Assembly: GCA_037954325.1 (NCBI GenBank)
Contig: JBBMNZ010000007.1
Span: 18,674,001 to 18,738,000 of the forward strand
Direction of reading: 5' to 3'
Source: Fistularia commersonii
Lineage: Eukaryota; Chordata; Actinopteri; Syngnathiformes; Fistulariidae
DNA: 64,000 nucleotides
In this document: piece by piece, positions 38,920 to 50,600 of the stretch
Position numbering within the stretch: position 1 is the stretch's first letter
Layout of the letters: each line of letters opens with the position of its first letter
The notes under the pieces: generated by a model
The model's database searches: none
The model's input: only the letters and a program-made list of their open reading frames with translations
Told to the model about the DNA's origin: nothing
Made by a program: the position numbers and the translations under genes

Positions 38920-38956
38920 CTTTTTTCGCCAGGCGGACACAGTTGATTTTGGTTTC
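38920..38956 (-). CDS. ptprk: ptprk 37-nt exon, C-terminal strand of last fibronectin repeat
   Basis: A 37-nt exon that encodes ETKINCVRLAKK plus the first base of a Gly codon. The acceptor is ctccgttacag and the donor is GTACGA. Phase 0 in fits the preceding exon (...SRANG|ETKINC) and phase 1 out fits the transmembrane exon (G|GT). The string ETKINCVRLA is almost invariant in PTPRK/PTPRM-type receptors and ends the last fibronectin repeat. It supplies the Cys partner of PECF. The exon stands alone between a 16.7-kb and a 12.6-kb intron. Confidence 0.93.
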
Positions 38957-40339
38957 CTGTAACGGAGAGAAGAGGAAGAGACTTTAGATTAACTTGTCAG
39001 ACCGGATTAGATATTAAGTTTGTGTTGACACCGGTCATACACAATATTAAGAAAAAAATTAATTAACCGGGAATAATGTTTGATGTTCGATAACCTCTTT
39101 AATCCCTGCTGTTTCCTGAACCTAATGTGTGCTTCCTCATTAAATTCCCTCCCCGGATAGTGCAATTGGTAAATTGGCCTCAAACCGAGCTCTGGGTGGT
39201 GCCGGATACACAGCCCATCAGAGAAGAGACACACACTCTACGCACAATGGAGGACGCTGAACTCTCCATCCATTCATTCCAAAGAAATTAACTGAATAAA
39301 CATGTCCAGACCTCATTTCTTTGCGCATTCACAGAGAGCATTAAAATCAGATGTTGAAGGTTGTTCCCGTTATGGATTGTATTTATCTTATGGAAACAAA
39401 ACAAGGACAGGATTACCAGTATGATGTTGTAAAACAATTGTAACAATATAGGTGTATTGAGCCAAAGCAAGTGGACGTGTAGGAGGAAAATGAACAGAGG
39501 TGAGGATCGCTTTGAAAGAAGCAAAGATTTTCCAAGCACGTTATGTCAGACTGCTGATGTGTAAACTTTAAGCAGAGACTTTTAAACTTGGTCTGAATTG
39601 ACTGAGACTTGATTCAATGTTAAATATAAATTCTCCCAGAAAATGACTACTTTGTTGCAGAGTTGCAGAGTGCAGATCGATCTCCGGGTATATGTGTGTT
39701 GGTCTGTCTAGGGACAGAACTCCCAAGTGCCCAACTATATGGAGTCAAATGGTTGGAAAACACCCTAGAGTGAAGGTCTCCAGTTTGACAAAGATGGCCT
39801 ACTCTCTCAATTTACTGATCTCCTCTGGCCAGAATATAGATATTGCTGTCCTTAAAGTAGTGGCCCTTGTCCTTTAGATGTAAAATAGAGAAAACATTTT
39901 TTGTCTTGTCTTTATTAGTGGACAACATTTTAGACCCTTCCCACAAAAACTTTCAAAGATAAAAGTTCAAAACGGCAAGCAAATGATAATGTAACTTCAG
40001 CAAACATTAAAGGTGAATGACATCAATGAAATTGTCAGATCCTCTGAGAAAAGCTGCTTTGCATTCAAATAATAGGGAGGGCCTTGTTCTTGAACCCGAC
40101 TTGGAACACTCTCAAAGCAGGTGCTCTCAGATACCGCATCTGGGCTTGAAAGTATTTTGAATTTAATTGGTTTTATTTTATTTTACTTTTCCTTGATCCA
40201 TGGAATTATCTGGGGATCATACAGGCAAATGGCTATCATGAGGAGGCAGCATGGAGGTCAATCAAGTAATAATACATTATCTTCAGAGGATGAGGCTGAA
40301 TAGCAAGAACAAGATCCCAGCACTAAGCACCCCCATAGT

Positions 40340-40800
40340 GATCACATTCCAAGCTTGTTTTTAACCTGGCCACTAGTTGAACAGGAAGCCACAGATATCA
40401 AGACAAGAAAGCCCCTTACAATGGATGGAAGGTTTCAACCTAAGTCCAGCGTCCCAAGAATATACACTAAGCTGAAAATAGGACGTCACGGACTAGTTAG
40501 CGTCAGAGTCACTCTCCAAGAAGGAACAACATCCAGGCATACATCAGAAAAATGGGCCCGCTTGATGACCTGTCATGTCTCTGGTTTTGAGGTCGCAGAG
40601 TACCTTGAGCAACAGAAATCCATGAAGAAGAAGCCAGAGGGGCTGTCATGGACAAGCCCCCGTTAATCATATACCAGTAGCAGCTTGAAGAGGTAGCTGG
40701 CATTGTAACAAACACAGCACTGGCTGAAAAGGTTGGACCAAAAGACAACACAGTGACATTGATTGTGGCTGCATAAAGCACATGAGCGCAAGATTGACTG
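40340..40800 (+). mobile_element. R2-type LINE reverse transcriptase C-terminal fragment (decayed)
   Basis: The frame at 40355-40666 reads WPLVEQEATDIKTRKPLTMD, then SSVPRIYTKLKIGRHGLVSV. This resembles the post-palm segment ...AADIKTRKLLTMHG...RLYTKRKEGGRGLVSV of fish and invertebrate LINEs of the restriction-like-endonuclease group. After a stop, the next stretch (QLEEVAGI...ALAEKVGPKDNTVTLIVAA) fits the following segment. The zinc knuckle is not reached. Identification is from memory of this sequence type. Confidence 0.55.
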
Positions 40801-40824
40801 TTAATCACAAACATTTGTCATCCA

Positions 40825-41205
40825 AAATTTTATGTCCTTAAGACATGTCTCATATTTAATAAGCCCATTGCTTTAATTTGTCTCAGTGAGAAGTGCAACT
40901 GGGTGTCATCCACATAGAAATTGATATTCAAGGAGTTCTCCCCAAAACTATTACCTATGTGTAGGGGGGTGATGTATTGATCCAAGCACAGAACCTTGCA
41001 GAGCACTGTCACTTAGCTTGGTGCACACAAAAGGATTTGGTGTACAAATCGAGATCCCACAGATAGACAGGACTTGATGCAGTCCAATGTGATTCTCATA
41101 TTGTCAATAAATATTCCAGCCTTGTTATTAACATGTCATGATCAATGGTATTGAATGTGGCACTGAGATCTAAAAGGACCAGATCATTGACAAAAGTCCC
41201 TTATT
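40825..41205 (-). mobile_element. L2/Rex1-like LINE reverse transcriptase fragment
   Basis: The minus strand carries three reverse transcriptase motifs in order. VLLDLSATFNTIDHD (motif A, about 41140-41190) is followed by ALQGSVLGS (motif B, about 40980-41010) and INFYVDDTQL (motif C, about 40900-40930). The spacing of about 90 residues is normal for L2/CR1-group LINEs, which usually carry YADDTQ. Frames are broken by stops. It lies head to head with the R2-type fragment. Confidence 0.72.
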
Positions 41206-42461
41206 TGATGAAAAGCAAAAAAGTAGAAGGCTCAAAAGACCTCTAACTTTCTGTCAGCCTGGCTATACAAAAGTACCAAAGAGGAACCTTGGATTGTTGT
41301 TCTCCAAGCGACAGCAGTAACAGGGAGAAAGAGGATGAGAAGCTTGAGAAATGCCAGAGCCTCAAAAAAGAGAGAACAGTAGGAGAAGATGTGGAGCGTG
41401 AAGGAAAAAGTGGTCACAAAACTGATAGTCACTTTGAGTAGTAACCTACAAGCTAGGTTACTAGATTGAGATGTTTTTCCATAAGAATTTAATTCAGTGA
41501 ACAGGTGGGATTCTGCACTAATCCCTCTTGCTCAGGACTCAAGGTTGAACTAGACACAATGCCACCAAGAAGGAGCGAGAGGGGGAATTAATGCACAACC
41601 ACACGCACGCATACGTGCACACAAACACAAACACATATGCATATATACGTCAACTCAAGGGTGAATGTTTTTAACTTTAACCATCTGTTTTTTTGTTGTT
41701 TTTTTTGTTTTCTTTTGTGTTTTGTGTTTACCTTCCTATCCTTACTTTCAGCAACCCGCTTTACCTTTTTTCCTTTTTCACTCTAACTGATGGCAACCAT
41801 GTTTGGATATATTAGGGATAATTATTTGAGATTTTGTCAATTACTGTGCACTCATACACACATTCATATGGTGATTGCAGCATTCTCAGAGTTTTAGCCA
41901 GCAATTATCCAGGTCTGACATTTGGATAATTTAAAAATAAATTCCACAGAGTTGTGAAAAAACAATTAACAGACGGAAAATACAAGAAAGAAAACAACAA
42001 CACAGAAGACCCCTCAACCTCACCAGAAGTTAATTGATTTAATATATATGAATAAATAAAATTTATTAATCAATACAATATACTCTAAATCAAATGTCAT
42101 TAAGGTCACTTGTATCAGTGAGTAGGATTTTGTGCCGAAAAATAATAATGAAAGACAAATAAAATTTGCTTTGACACCATTATTTGCATTGATTCATGTG
42201 GCGGGAAATGAACTAAAACAAGCTGATGATATTAACACACACACAAACATTGAGATCAATGAGATCATGAGACCATGTTATTGGTTTTGCATTTTTCTAT
42301 CTCTGTCAAAGCAGAAATATTAAAATCAATAGGTTTGATTGGACATTGGTGACAACCATCATCCATCACATCATATACACACTCAAACACATACATACAC
42401 ACGTTTTTACTCCACACCTCACCATACATATCAAATTTGTCACATATTTAGTGTAATGTCA

Positions 42462-42659
42462 TCCTTTCCTGTCGGCTGCCCTTTCAGGGGTCTCCATTGC
42501 AAATCCTCCTCCTCCATCTAACCTTATGGTTCGCATCTTCTTCTTTCACAGAAACTAGCTGCATGTCCTCTTTGACTCAATCCATAATATACTTTTTCTA
42601 GACCCTCTTGCCGGTGGTCCAAACCTCAGCATCCTTCTACCAATACATTCACTATTACT

Positions 42660-42697
<38 letters not shown>

Positions 42698-43668
42698 AAC
42701 CGTCCCTCTGATGGACTCATTCCTGATCCTATTCATCCTTGCCACTCACAAACAGAACCTGAAAATCCTCCTCTCCTACCTTCAGCTCTGCTTCCTATCT
42801 TTTTCTCAATGTCACTTTCTCCAAACCATACAGCATCACTGGGCTCACCATAGTTGTGTACACCTTTCCTGTCACTCTGGCTTTTCTCCACCCATTCAAG
42901 CATGCTTCAAAGCATTTCTTCACCTCTTTTCATACCTTATATTTCTAGGTTGTTGACCCTAATTACTCATCATCGTACACATTCTTATCTCTACGCCCTG
43001 TAACTTGCTGTCGTACCTGGATCGCTATCATCCACACAAGTATTCAGCTGCCGCTAACCTTCATTAATCTCCTTTCCAGAGCATACCTGTACCTGTATAT
43101 CTTTTCCTTCACCTGCTCCCTGCTTTCACAACAGATCACAATGTCATCTGAAAACATCAAGAACCATGATGTCTAACCTCACCTGTCAGTCTGTCCATCA
43201 CCACTGCAAACCATAGGGGGCACAGAGCTGATCCCTGAGGCAGTCCCACCTGTGACACACTTCTCTGCCACTCCAGACTTCCTCATGCAGTACCATTCCT
43301 TTCTCAGCAACCTGTACTTTGCTTTATGTGGATCTACAAAGGCACAATGAAGCTCCCTCTGACCTTCTTTGTACTTCTCAATCAACATTCTTAAAGCAAA
43401 TACAGCATCTGGAGTACTTTTTCTTGGTATGAAATCATACTGCTGCTCACAAATCCTCTTTTCAGTTCAGTTTCAAGTACTTTTCCATAACTTCATTGTA
43501 TGGCTCAACAACTTGATTCCTGTATAGTTACAGCAAGTCTCCCTTGTTCTCAAAAATCAGCACCAACACACTTATCCTCCATTCCTCAGTCATCCTCTCC
43601 CTCTCCAAGGTCCTGTATGATATAGTTAAGAATTCTAAATCCACCTCCCCTAGACACTGCCATAAATA
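42462..43668 (-). mobile_element. RTE-clade LINE, 5'-truncated copy with decayed reverse transcriptase
   Basis: Minus-strand RTE fragment running from inside the reverse transcriptase (about 43668) to the 3' end (about 42462). Recognisable pieces are RMTEEWRISVLVLIFENKGD near 43600, a strongly conserved patch FALRMLIEKYKEGQRELHC near 43380, YCMRKSGVAEK near 43270, and MFSDDIVIC near 43140. The last is the catalytic FADD box with Ala changed to Ser. Then come pieces of the C-terminal region (VSPVMLYGLE). There are many stops and frame changes. A TATATG hexamer array (about 42657-42698) has grown inside the element. The endonuclease is absent, as expected of 5' truncation during target-primed reverse transcription. 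Confidence 0.85.
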
Positions 43669-45235
43669 CATTATACAATATACTGTTAATATCACATTAT
43701 TCTTATGAATCTAATTGAAATCAATATCATTTTCCACTAAAGTCAAAGACTATGTATCATTTTTATCTAGCCTTTTTTATGCATTTATAATCTGGTCACC
43801 TTCTCCTGGGCCCAAGGTTCACAGGGACTGTCCTGTCCAGAACTAAAATACACACTTGTACTTAAAAAGATATCTAATTATCAAACATGCCAAGGTTAAA
43901 AAAATTGGGATGTGTAATCCATGTCTTTAGATGGTAGTGGCCCCATAAGCTATGAATCAATGGTCTAGGCTAACTTGCTGGGTGTGTCTCATCAATGCAA
44001 AAAAAAAAAAAAAAAAAAAATTCTGGAACAGATTTATGTTTTAGTGATGATGTTTATTATATTTTTGTTTATACTGATATTGGTAAATCATCATTTTCTG
44101 TATTTTTACTTCCTGTTCATCTATATATAGCTTCCTCCTGACAATCCACCTCCATCTTAGGTGTCTGACATTCCTACCTCCATCTGTCCACCCAGGACAT
44201 TTCGTTACTCTGTGCCCTCAAAACCAGCGACCCTATCCCTCATTATCAAAAAAATTGTCGTTATCAAAGGTGATTGCACCCGATGGCTGTCACACCCTCC
44301 AACGGCTGTCACACACTCTGACAACATCGGTCCTACTGGGAAACTCCTTTCATCTCTGCTTCCTTGTTTGATTTTCAAATGTAACAACGTTGGCTTTGTT
44401 TGTCTAACTTTAATCACTTTGTGTATTTAGATGTCCTGGGGGAACAAGGATACAGCCGTGTGTTCATGAAGAGAGTACACACACATTCACACTTACAGAT
44501 CCACATTCACACACACACAATCACACACAGTCCTGCAGATACACGCGCACATATCAAACCTCACACGCACACTCAAGTCTATGCATCTGTACAAAAGTAC
44601 AAAAGTAGTGACAGATGTATTTCCTGCTAAAGTAATGAAATACTATGAATCAAAAAACACTCAACAAGTAACAAATAAACTCATCTGGGTTAAAAATCTG
44701 TTTTCCATGCAGCAGCCCATGGAAGTGGGCTCTTCTATCATACAAGTTCTCTACCTGCTAAGGAGCCACGACGGAAATATCGGAACGGCTCCTGCCATTG
44801 GATGGCTCATGTTTGTGATGCATTTGCGTGACTCTCCCTGTTTATGGTGCATTTAAACGCCCAGCTCTCCCGAATCCTCTGCTGCCTGGCCTGCGCTCAT
44901 GCTAATGGGCTAAACCCCAGTTGGCATTCCGGCAAAGTTAATAAATGTGAGGCCAATTTATTGCTTCACCTCGATCCAGAGAGGCTGAAGAGTAGAGGAG
45001 TTGTTTATGGATAGAGAAACTGGAGAGCAAGTGTGTGTGTGTGTGTTTGTCCATGTTTGTGTGTGTGTGTGTGTGCATGTGCGCCTGTGTGTCTGTGTGT
45101 AGTAGTTAACTTTGTTGATCCTGATGAGAATACTAAGTGTGTTTGGGAGATGCAGCTGCTGTGAGGGTGAGATCGCTGTCTTTTTCTTTCTGTTTATCCA
45201 TCTTTCTATTATCTCTCCTCTCTCTCCCTCATGCT

Positions 45236-45239
<4 letters not shown>

Positions 45240-45283
<44 letters not shown>
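45240..45283. repeat. (GT)n microsatellite
   Basis: Pure GT array. A second, impure GT tract lies at 45031-45102. Confidence 0.96.
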
Positions 45284-45286
<3 letters not shown>

Positions 45287-45419
45287 ATGAGTCTATAGAT
45301 AAAAAATAACATACTGACCAAGTCCTTAGAATTAGCAAATAGAATAAAATTAAATTGAATTAAGTGGATACACCAAAATTATTAAAAAAAGAACAAATTT
45401 CCATTGCACTCTCTTACTC

Positions 45420-45575
45420 CGCTGAGTGGTTGTTTGTCTAAATGTGGCCCTCCCATTGACAGGCAACCAGTCCACAGTGAGCCCCACTTCTCACCCAGCG
45501 ACTGCTGGCTTAGGCTCCAGCATCCCCACGACCCTAAGTGCAGGATAAGCAGTAGATAATGAATGACTGATTTAC
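45420..45575 (+). mobile_element. L2-type LINE 3' tail
   Basis: Contains ttgacaggcaaccagtccac, ctggcttaggctccagcatc, and cacgaccctaagtgcaggat followed by aagcagtagataatgaatga. This is the same tail as at 57.6 kb, in plus orientation, and is non-coding. Confidence 0.75.
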
Positions 45576-45734
45576 TCACTCAGTGATCCTTTCTCTCCCT
45601 CCAACTTTTGCTCTTTCAAGGAAATATTAAAATGAAAACTAACATCCGCAAATTTGGGAGTAAACAAATTGGAATACCCCCTACCACCACCACCACCTTC
45701 TCTTAGTGACCCTTTAGTCTGAGAAGCAGTATTA

Positions 45735-45766
45735 CACACACTCACACATGCACACACACACATACA

Positions 45767-45809
<43 letters not shown>
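45735..45809. repeat. (CA)n microsatellite
   Basis: CA array with TG/CG interruptions in its first part. Confidence 0.95.
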
Positions 45810-45814
<5 letters not shown>

Positions 45815-45937
45815 GAATCAATGGGCATTTGGGGATTTTCAGCTGAAACATCTTCATTCAAGTGTCAGCTGGTAAAATCTCTGCCTCTGTCAGTCTTGTT
45901 TCCTACCGCCCACCAGTCTGCACTCTAAGCATGTGTG

Positions 45938-46002
<65 letters not shown>
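45938..46002. repeat. (GT)n microsatellite
   Basis: GT array ending in GAGT units. It faces the CA array at 45735-45809. Confidence 0.96.
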
Positions 46003-46003
<1 letters not shown>

Positions 46004-47315
46004 TGAGTGAGTAAGTGTGTGACTGACATTGATTGGCAGACTACCCTGGCCAACCCCCAAGGCTTTTTACTTGTCAATAAAGATGTCTGGCTGCTTATTT
46101 TACACAATGGGGAGGCCATGTTTATTTTTTTTCCATTACCCTCTGTTTGTCGCACAGTTTTCTTTTGTCGTGTGCCTTTTATTACCCCGTCACCTTCCTC
46201 CTCCTCCTCCTCCTCCTACTCTTTCTCCTTCCCATCTTCCCCTGGTCTGCAAATGCCCTCCTTGCTGTTTGTCTTCCCAAGGTTTAACTGTTTTAACAAA
46301 CTGTTTAAAAAAAAAAAAAAAAAAAAAAGGCATTCACACTTTTTTCATCTTCTTCTGCTCTGGATAAAAAAAACTCATCTGTGTCATTCATCTGCGATGA
46401 ATAACTTCCAACTTTGAGCATTCTGAGGTCTTGTCATTTTTTGCTGTTTCCTTTATATCTTCAGACATTTCTTGATTGTTTCCTTCAGATATTTGGCAGA
46501 TCATTTTCAAATTTTGACAGGATTTTTGTCACAAGTTTGTGACTTTTTTTTTGTGAATTTTACATCTAATGTTTATTTTGTATAAAAATTAGAGGACAAT
46601 TGAAGTAGATTTTGAGGGAATTGTATATATTTATATATTTTCTGGTTGATCATAATATCATGATTTATCTTGCATAAGAGTTATAATACAGCCTTAGGGC
46701 AGCACTGGTCAGTGGCTCCCTGAGTAGGCCTCAAGCCTCAATAAATGCAGAGGGTTGCATCAGGAAGGGCATCCGGCGTAAAACTTTTTCCATACCCAAA
46801 CATGCGAATCAATCATAATAACCAGATCATATCGGATTGGTCAAGGCCGGGTTAACGATGACGGCCATTGGCACTGATGACCGTCAGGGAACCAATGGAA
46901 ACTGGGCTACTGTAGGTCAAAGAAGGAGAGGAGGAAGACGTGTTCGGAAGCAGAGAGAGAAGAGCAAAGGCAAGAGTCTGAGACTGGAGTAGGGACTTTT
47001 AATATTGGGACTATAACAGGAAAAGGTGGAGAATTGGTCATGGTACTGACAGCAAGAGAAATGGAGTAGGAGTTATCTTAAAGGAGTTTGTTAGGAACAT
47101 TTTGGAGGTGAAAAGAATATCAGATAGACGTATGTGTCTGAAACTGGAAATTGAAGTCGTGATGCTTAATGTTATTAGTGACCATGCCCCGCAGGTGGGT
47201 GTGAGTTTAAGGAGAAGGAGAAGTTCTGGAATGAGGTAGATGAAGTGATGCAGAACATTCCCAAAGATGACAGAGTAGTAATTGGTGCAGACTTCATTGG
47301 ACATGTTAGTGAAGG

Positions 47316-48790
47316 CAGGAAGTGCAGAAGTATATACTGGTCAACTCATATTCAAGGAAGTGGCTTGGCTTTCCCAGGTGCCTCAGTAGTACTGGGCTCT
47401 ATAGCAAAGGGATGCTCCACCTGCCCATTTCCAGTCTGGCAGAGGAGTACCAGTGCGCCAAAGTCAGATTGGAGATGATGCTATTGGACTCGAGCGACCC
47501 ATCTGTAGCCCAAGCGCCCCCCCATCCTGGAAACTGTAAGGAAGTGCACCCTGCTGGCTGCAGCTGAGCAGGCGAAGTTCAGCACTCAGACACAGGGACA
47601 TCATGGGCCGAATTCAGGAGGGGAGGGGTGGTCTTGGGCTCAGGGCCAGTACACCAGCCAGGAGCAAGGCCAATCCAGCCCAAAGACGCAAGCTGGTGAT
47701 CCAGGAAGTTCGGCGGGAAGAAGCAGGAAGGCGCGCACAAGCTGTGTCACAGGCGAAGGAAAGGCAGTGGATAACATGGGAAGGAGTGGAGAAGCGGAAG
47801 TATCTCCTGGAAAGATCTGTGGGAGATGGAGGCTATCAGGGCGAGCTTTACCATCAGGGTGACCTATAATGTCCCGCCCTCTCCATTCTAAACCAATGGT
47901 ATGGCGAAGACCCTACATGGCCTCTATGTCCAAGTCCAGCAACACTGAAGCACATCCTAGTGGGATGCAAGACAAGCCTCACCAAGGGCCGTTATACCTG
48001 GCGGCACAACCAGGTACTAAAACGCCTTGCAGCAGTGCTGGAAACTCGTCGGACAAGCATGAACACTCTTCCTCCCCTATTATCCCGTCACAGCCAACTC
48101 CATTCATGCGGGAGGGGCAAGTCAGCCTCTCCCCATTAGAACTGACCTAGGGCAACTGGGCAGTGCATGGGACTGGAAGCTGCTGGCAGACCTGGACAAG
48201 AAACACTGCTTCCCAGCTGAGATCGCATCCACCAACCTGCGACGAGATCTCATTCTGTGGTCATCCTCACTCAGGCTTGTTTACATCATAGAGCTCACAA
48301 TGTCCTGGGAGGGTGCAGTGGAGGAGGCCTATGACTGGAAGAAGCTGAGATAGGCTGAGCCCACCGCAGATGCTCAGCAACAGGGGAAACGAAGGTTCCT
48401 CCAGTGGAAGTAGGCTGCAGAGGTTTCATTGCCACTTCAACATCTAGGCTACTAAGGGAGATGGGAGTACGAGGAAACGCCCACAGACAGAAAGTCAAGG
48501 ACCTCTCCAGGGCTGCTGAGAAGGGGAGCCCGTGGCTGTGGATGCAGAGAAAGGATCCAACTTGGGCCGTCAAGTGAGCTAATGGCATCTAGGGAGTGAA
48601 CCTGGGATGCTGGGATTCACTGCTGAACCCTCTGGAGGAATCATTGGCCAATCAACGAAACATCCATGAAGGAGGGCACCCACTTGACAACCCGAAGGAA
48701 GCCGTCGCTCACTTGAACCCCAAAGAGTCTCATGGGTGCCTTAAGTGTGCTTCTATCGGGGGCATATCCACACCTAATCCTACACAACAG
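47316..48790 (+). mobile_element. R2-superclade LINE fragment (C-terminal zinc knuckle and restriction-like endonuclease)
   Basis: A segment foreign to the RTE around it, on the same strand. Frames read RRKLVIQEVRREEAGRRAQA and VSQAKERQWITWEGVEKRK (47603-47869). Next, in another frame, comes PLCPSPATLKHILVGCKTSL followed by GRYTWRHNQVLKRL. This fits the CCHC knuckle (C-x2-C-x7-H-x4-C) of restriction-like-endonuclease LINEs, with the first Cys replaced by Trp. LILWSSSLRLVYIIELTMSW (about 48250-48310) resembles the PD-(D/E)XK core, with Pro replaced by Arg. The tail EVGCRGFIATSTSRLLREMG (about 48410) and SPWLWMQRK follow. About 200 bp of possible 3' UTR precede the right junction. I recognise this protein type from fish and invertebrate genomes; the exact family name is uncertain. 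Confidence 0.72.
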
Positions 48791-48872
48791 ATCAGAGAAA
48801 GCGGTTAGCAAAGAAGAAGTCGGACACTGAGAGGACTGAAAAGAACAGACAGGAGTATAGGTACAACGTAAG

Positions 48873-49645
48873 GTGAAGATAGAAATAGCAAAGGCAAAAC
48901 AAAGGGCGTACGATGACCTGTATGTTTGGTTGAACAGTAAGGAGGGAGAGAATGATCCATACAGGTTGGCGAAATACAGGGATAAAGATGGAAAGGATGT
49001 ACAACAGGTCCAGTTGATAAAGGATAGAGAGGGAAATGTATTGACAGATGCTAGAAGAGTGATGGGAAGATGGAAAGAGTACTTTGAAGAGCTGATGAAT
49101 GTGGAAAATGAAAGAGAGGCACGGGTAGATGAGGTTACTATTGTAGACAACAAAGTAGCAGAGATTAGTAAAAGTGAAGTGAGGAAGGCACTGATGACGA
49201 TGAAGAGTGGAAAGGTAGTTGGTCCTGATGATATATCTGTGGAGGTGTGGAAGTATCTAGGAAAGGCAGTGGTACAGTTTCTGACTAGATTATTCAACAG
49301 GAACTTGGAAAGTGAGAACATGCCTGAAGAATGGAGACAAAATGTGGTGGTGCCTATTTTTAAGAATAAGGGGGATATGCAGAATTGCAGCAAACATGGA
49401 GGGATAAAGTTGATTAGCCATACATGAAATTATGGGAAAGAGTAGTGGAAACTAGACCGAGAGCAGGAGTCAGCATTTGTGAACAGCAGCATGGCTTCAG
49501 GCCGAGAAAGAGTACTACAGATGCTGTATTTGCTTTGAGAATGCTAATAGAGAAGTACAGAGAAGGCCAGGGGGAGCTGCATTGTGTTTTTGTAGACCTC
49601 GAAAGAGCATATGACAGGGTGCCAAGAGAGGAGCTCTTGCAATGA
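48873..49645 (+). pseudogene. RTE reverse transcriptase remnant (fingers/palm, no FADD)
   Basis: Two overlapping frames (48873-49427 and 49424-49645) are joined by a one-step frame change at the SHT/MKLWERVV boundary. They encode the pre-RT linker and RT motifs up to FVDLERAYDRVPREE, which contains the first catalytic aspartate (motif A). The rest of the RT domain, including the FADD box, is missing, so the product cannot be an active polymerase. This is the longest protein-like frame of any transposon in the window. Confidence 0.85.
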
Positions 49646-50265
49646 CCAAAAGAAAGGAGGCAGAGCTCGAGATCACAGGGATGTTGAGGTTCTCTTTGGG
49701 AGTGACCAGGATGGTTAGGATCAGGAATGGGTCTATCAAAGGTAGAGGATATGTTAGATGTTTTGGAGAGAAGGTCAGAGAAGCCAGACTGAGATGTACA
49801 GAGGTCATGTACAGAGGAGGGATAGTGAATATATTGCAGGAGGTCTAGAGGAAGACCAAAGAGAAGATTTATGAACGTAGTGAGAGAAGATATGAAGGTA
49901 GATGGTGTGAGAGAGGAGGATCCAGAGAAAAGGGCTAGAAGGAGAAAGCTGATTTGCTGTGGCGACCCCTGAAGGGAAAGGCCGAAAGGTGAAGAAGAAG
50001 AATCTTGGAAGTATAATTAACAAACCAAACAGGTAACTGTGACAATATTTCTCTAACATTTTTCCTCTACGGATATTGCAGATATCTCTGCAAAGTCTTT
50101 CTGAAAGTAGACCATTTTTTTTTTCAACTCGATCATTGTCTTCTCATTTCCCTCTTCCTCTTCCTCCCAAATTTTACCTCACTGAATCACTGCCTCAGGC
50201 CTGTTGTTCACATCTCTGCGCGTTTACCTTCAAACATGGGAGGATTCCCTGTGTGTGTGCGTGTA

Positions 50266-50268
<3 letters not shown>

Positions 50269-50307
<39 letters not shown>

Positions 50308-50320
50308 TGTGTGTGTATGT
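50269..50320. repeat. (GT)n microsatellite
   Basis: GT array with TATG interruptions. Confidence 0.95.
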
Positions 50321-50419
50321 GTCAGTGGGTACAGTAATAGTTTCAAGTACAGTGGACATGACTGCTTGAAGAAAGTGCATTGATAAATCAATCAAATATT
50401 CATTCATTCATTCATTCAT

Positions 50420-50600
50420 TATGGCTTTGACTATACAACATCTCCTGCACTAGGGGGAGCGGTGGCAGCTGAAACCAATCCCAGATGTCATTTGGCTAGA
50501 AGTAGTGTTTAACCTACGACCAGTCACCTGTCAATCATAGGCAAGTAAAGGGAGAATCTGGCAACTAGACTCACAAAAACCCATCAGAACTTGGAACCAG
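50420..50600 (-). mobile_element. L2-type LINE tail, minus strand, decayed
   Basis: Starts after a CATT run with actatacaacatctcctgca, then gaaaccaatcccagatgtca and cgaccagtcacctgtcaatc. These match the reverse complement of the tail seen at 57.6 kb with many substitutions. Confidence 0.6.

Larger units (their letters stand above)
46689..49985 (+). mobile_element. RTE-clade LINE, plus strand, interrupted and internally deleted
   Basis: Third RTE copy. The 5' leader (about 46689-46980) matches that of the copy at 34118-33850. A damaged endonuclease follows. It has lost the segment that carries the CVQETRW catalytic motif (junction near 47070), and it continues with RNILEVKRISDRRMCLKLEIE and VVIGADFIGHV up to about 47310. 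It is then broken by an R2-type LINE fragment (about 47316-48790). RTE sequence resumes at about 48791 (RLAKKKSDTERT), followed by the 184-residue frame 48873-49427 (KSGKVVGPDD, MPEEWRQNVVVPIFKNKGD) and the frame 49424-49645 (ICEQQHGFRPRKSTTDAVFAL, CVFVDLERAYDRVP). The RT core after motif A is deleted at about 49640, joining directly to the C-terminal region (MLRFSLGVTRMVRI). The 3' end has the CGACCCC...GAAGAAGAAG tail. A degenerate duplication resembling atcttg...ataat may flank it, but I cannot define it. Confidence 0.88.
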
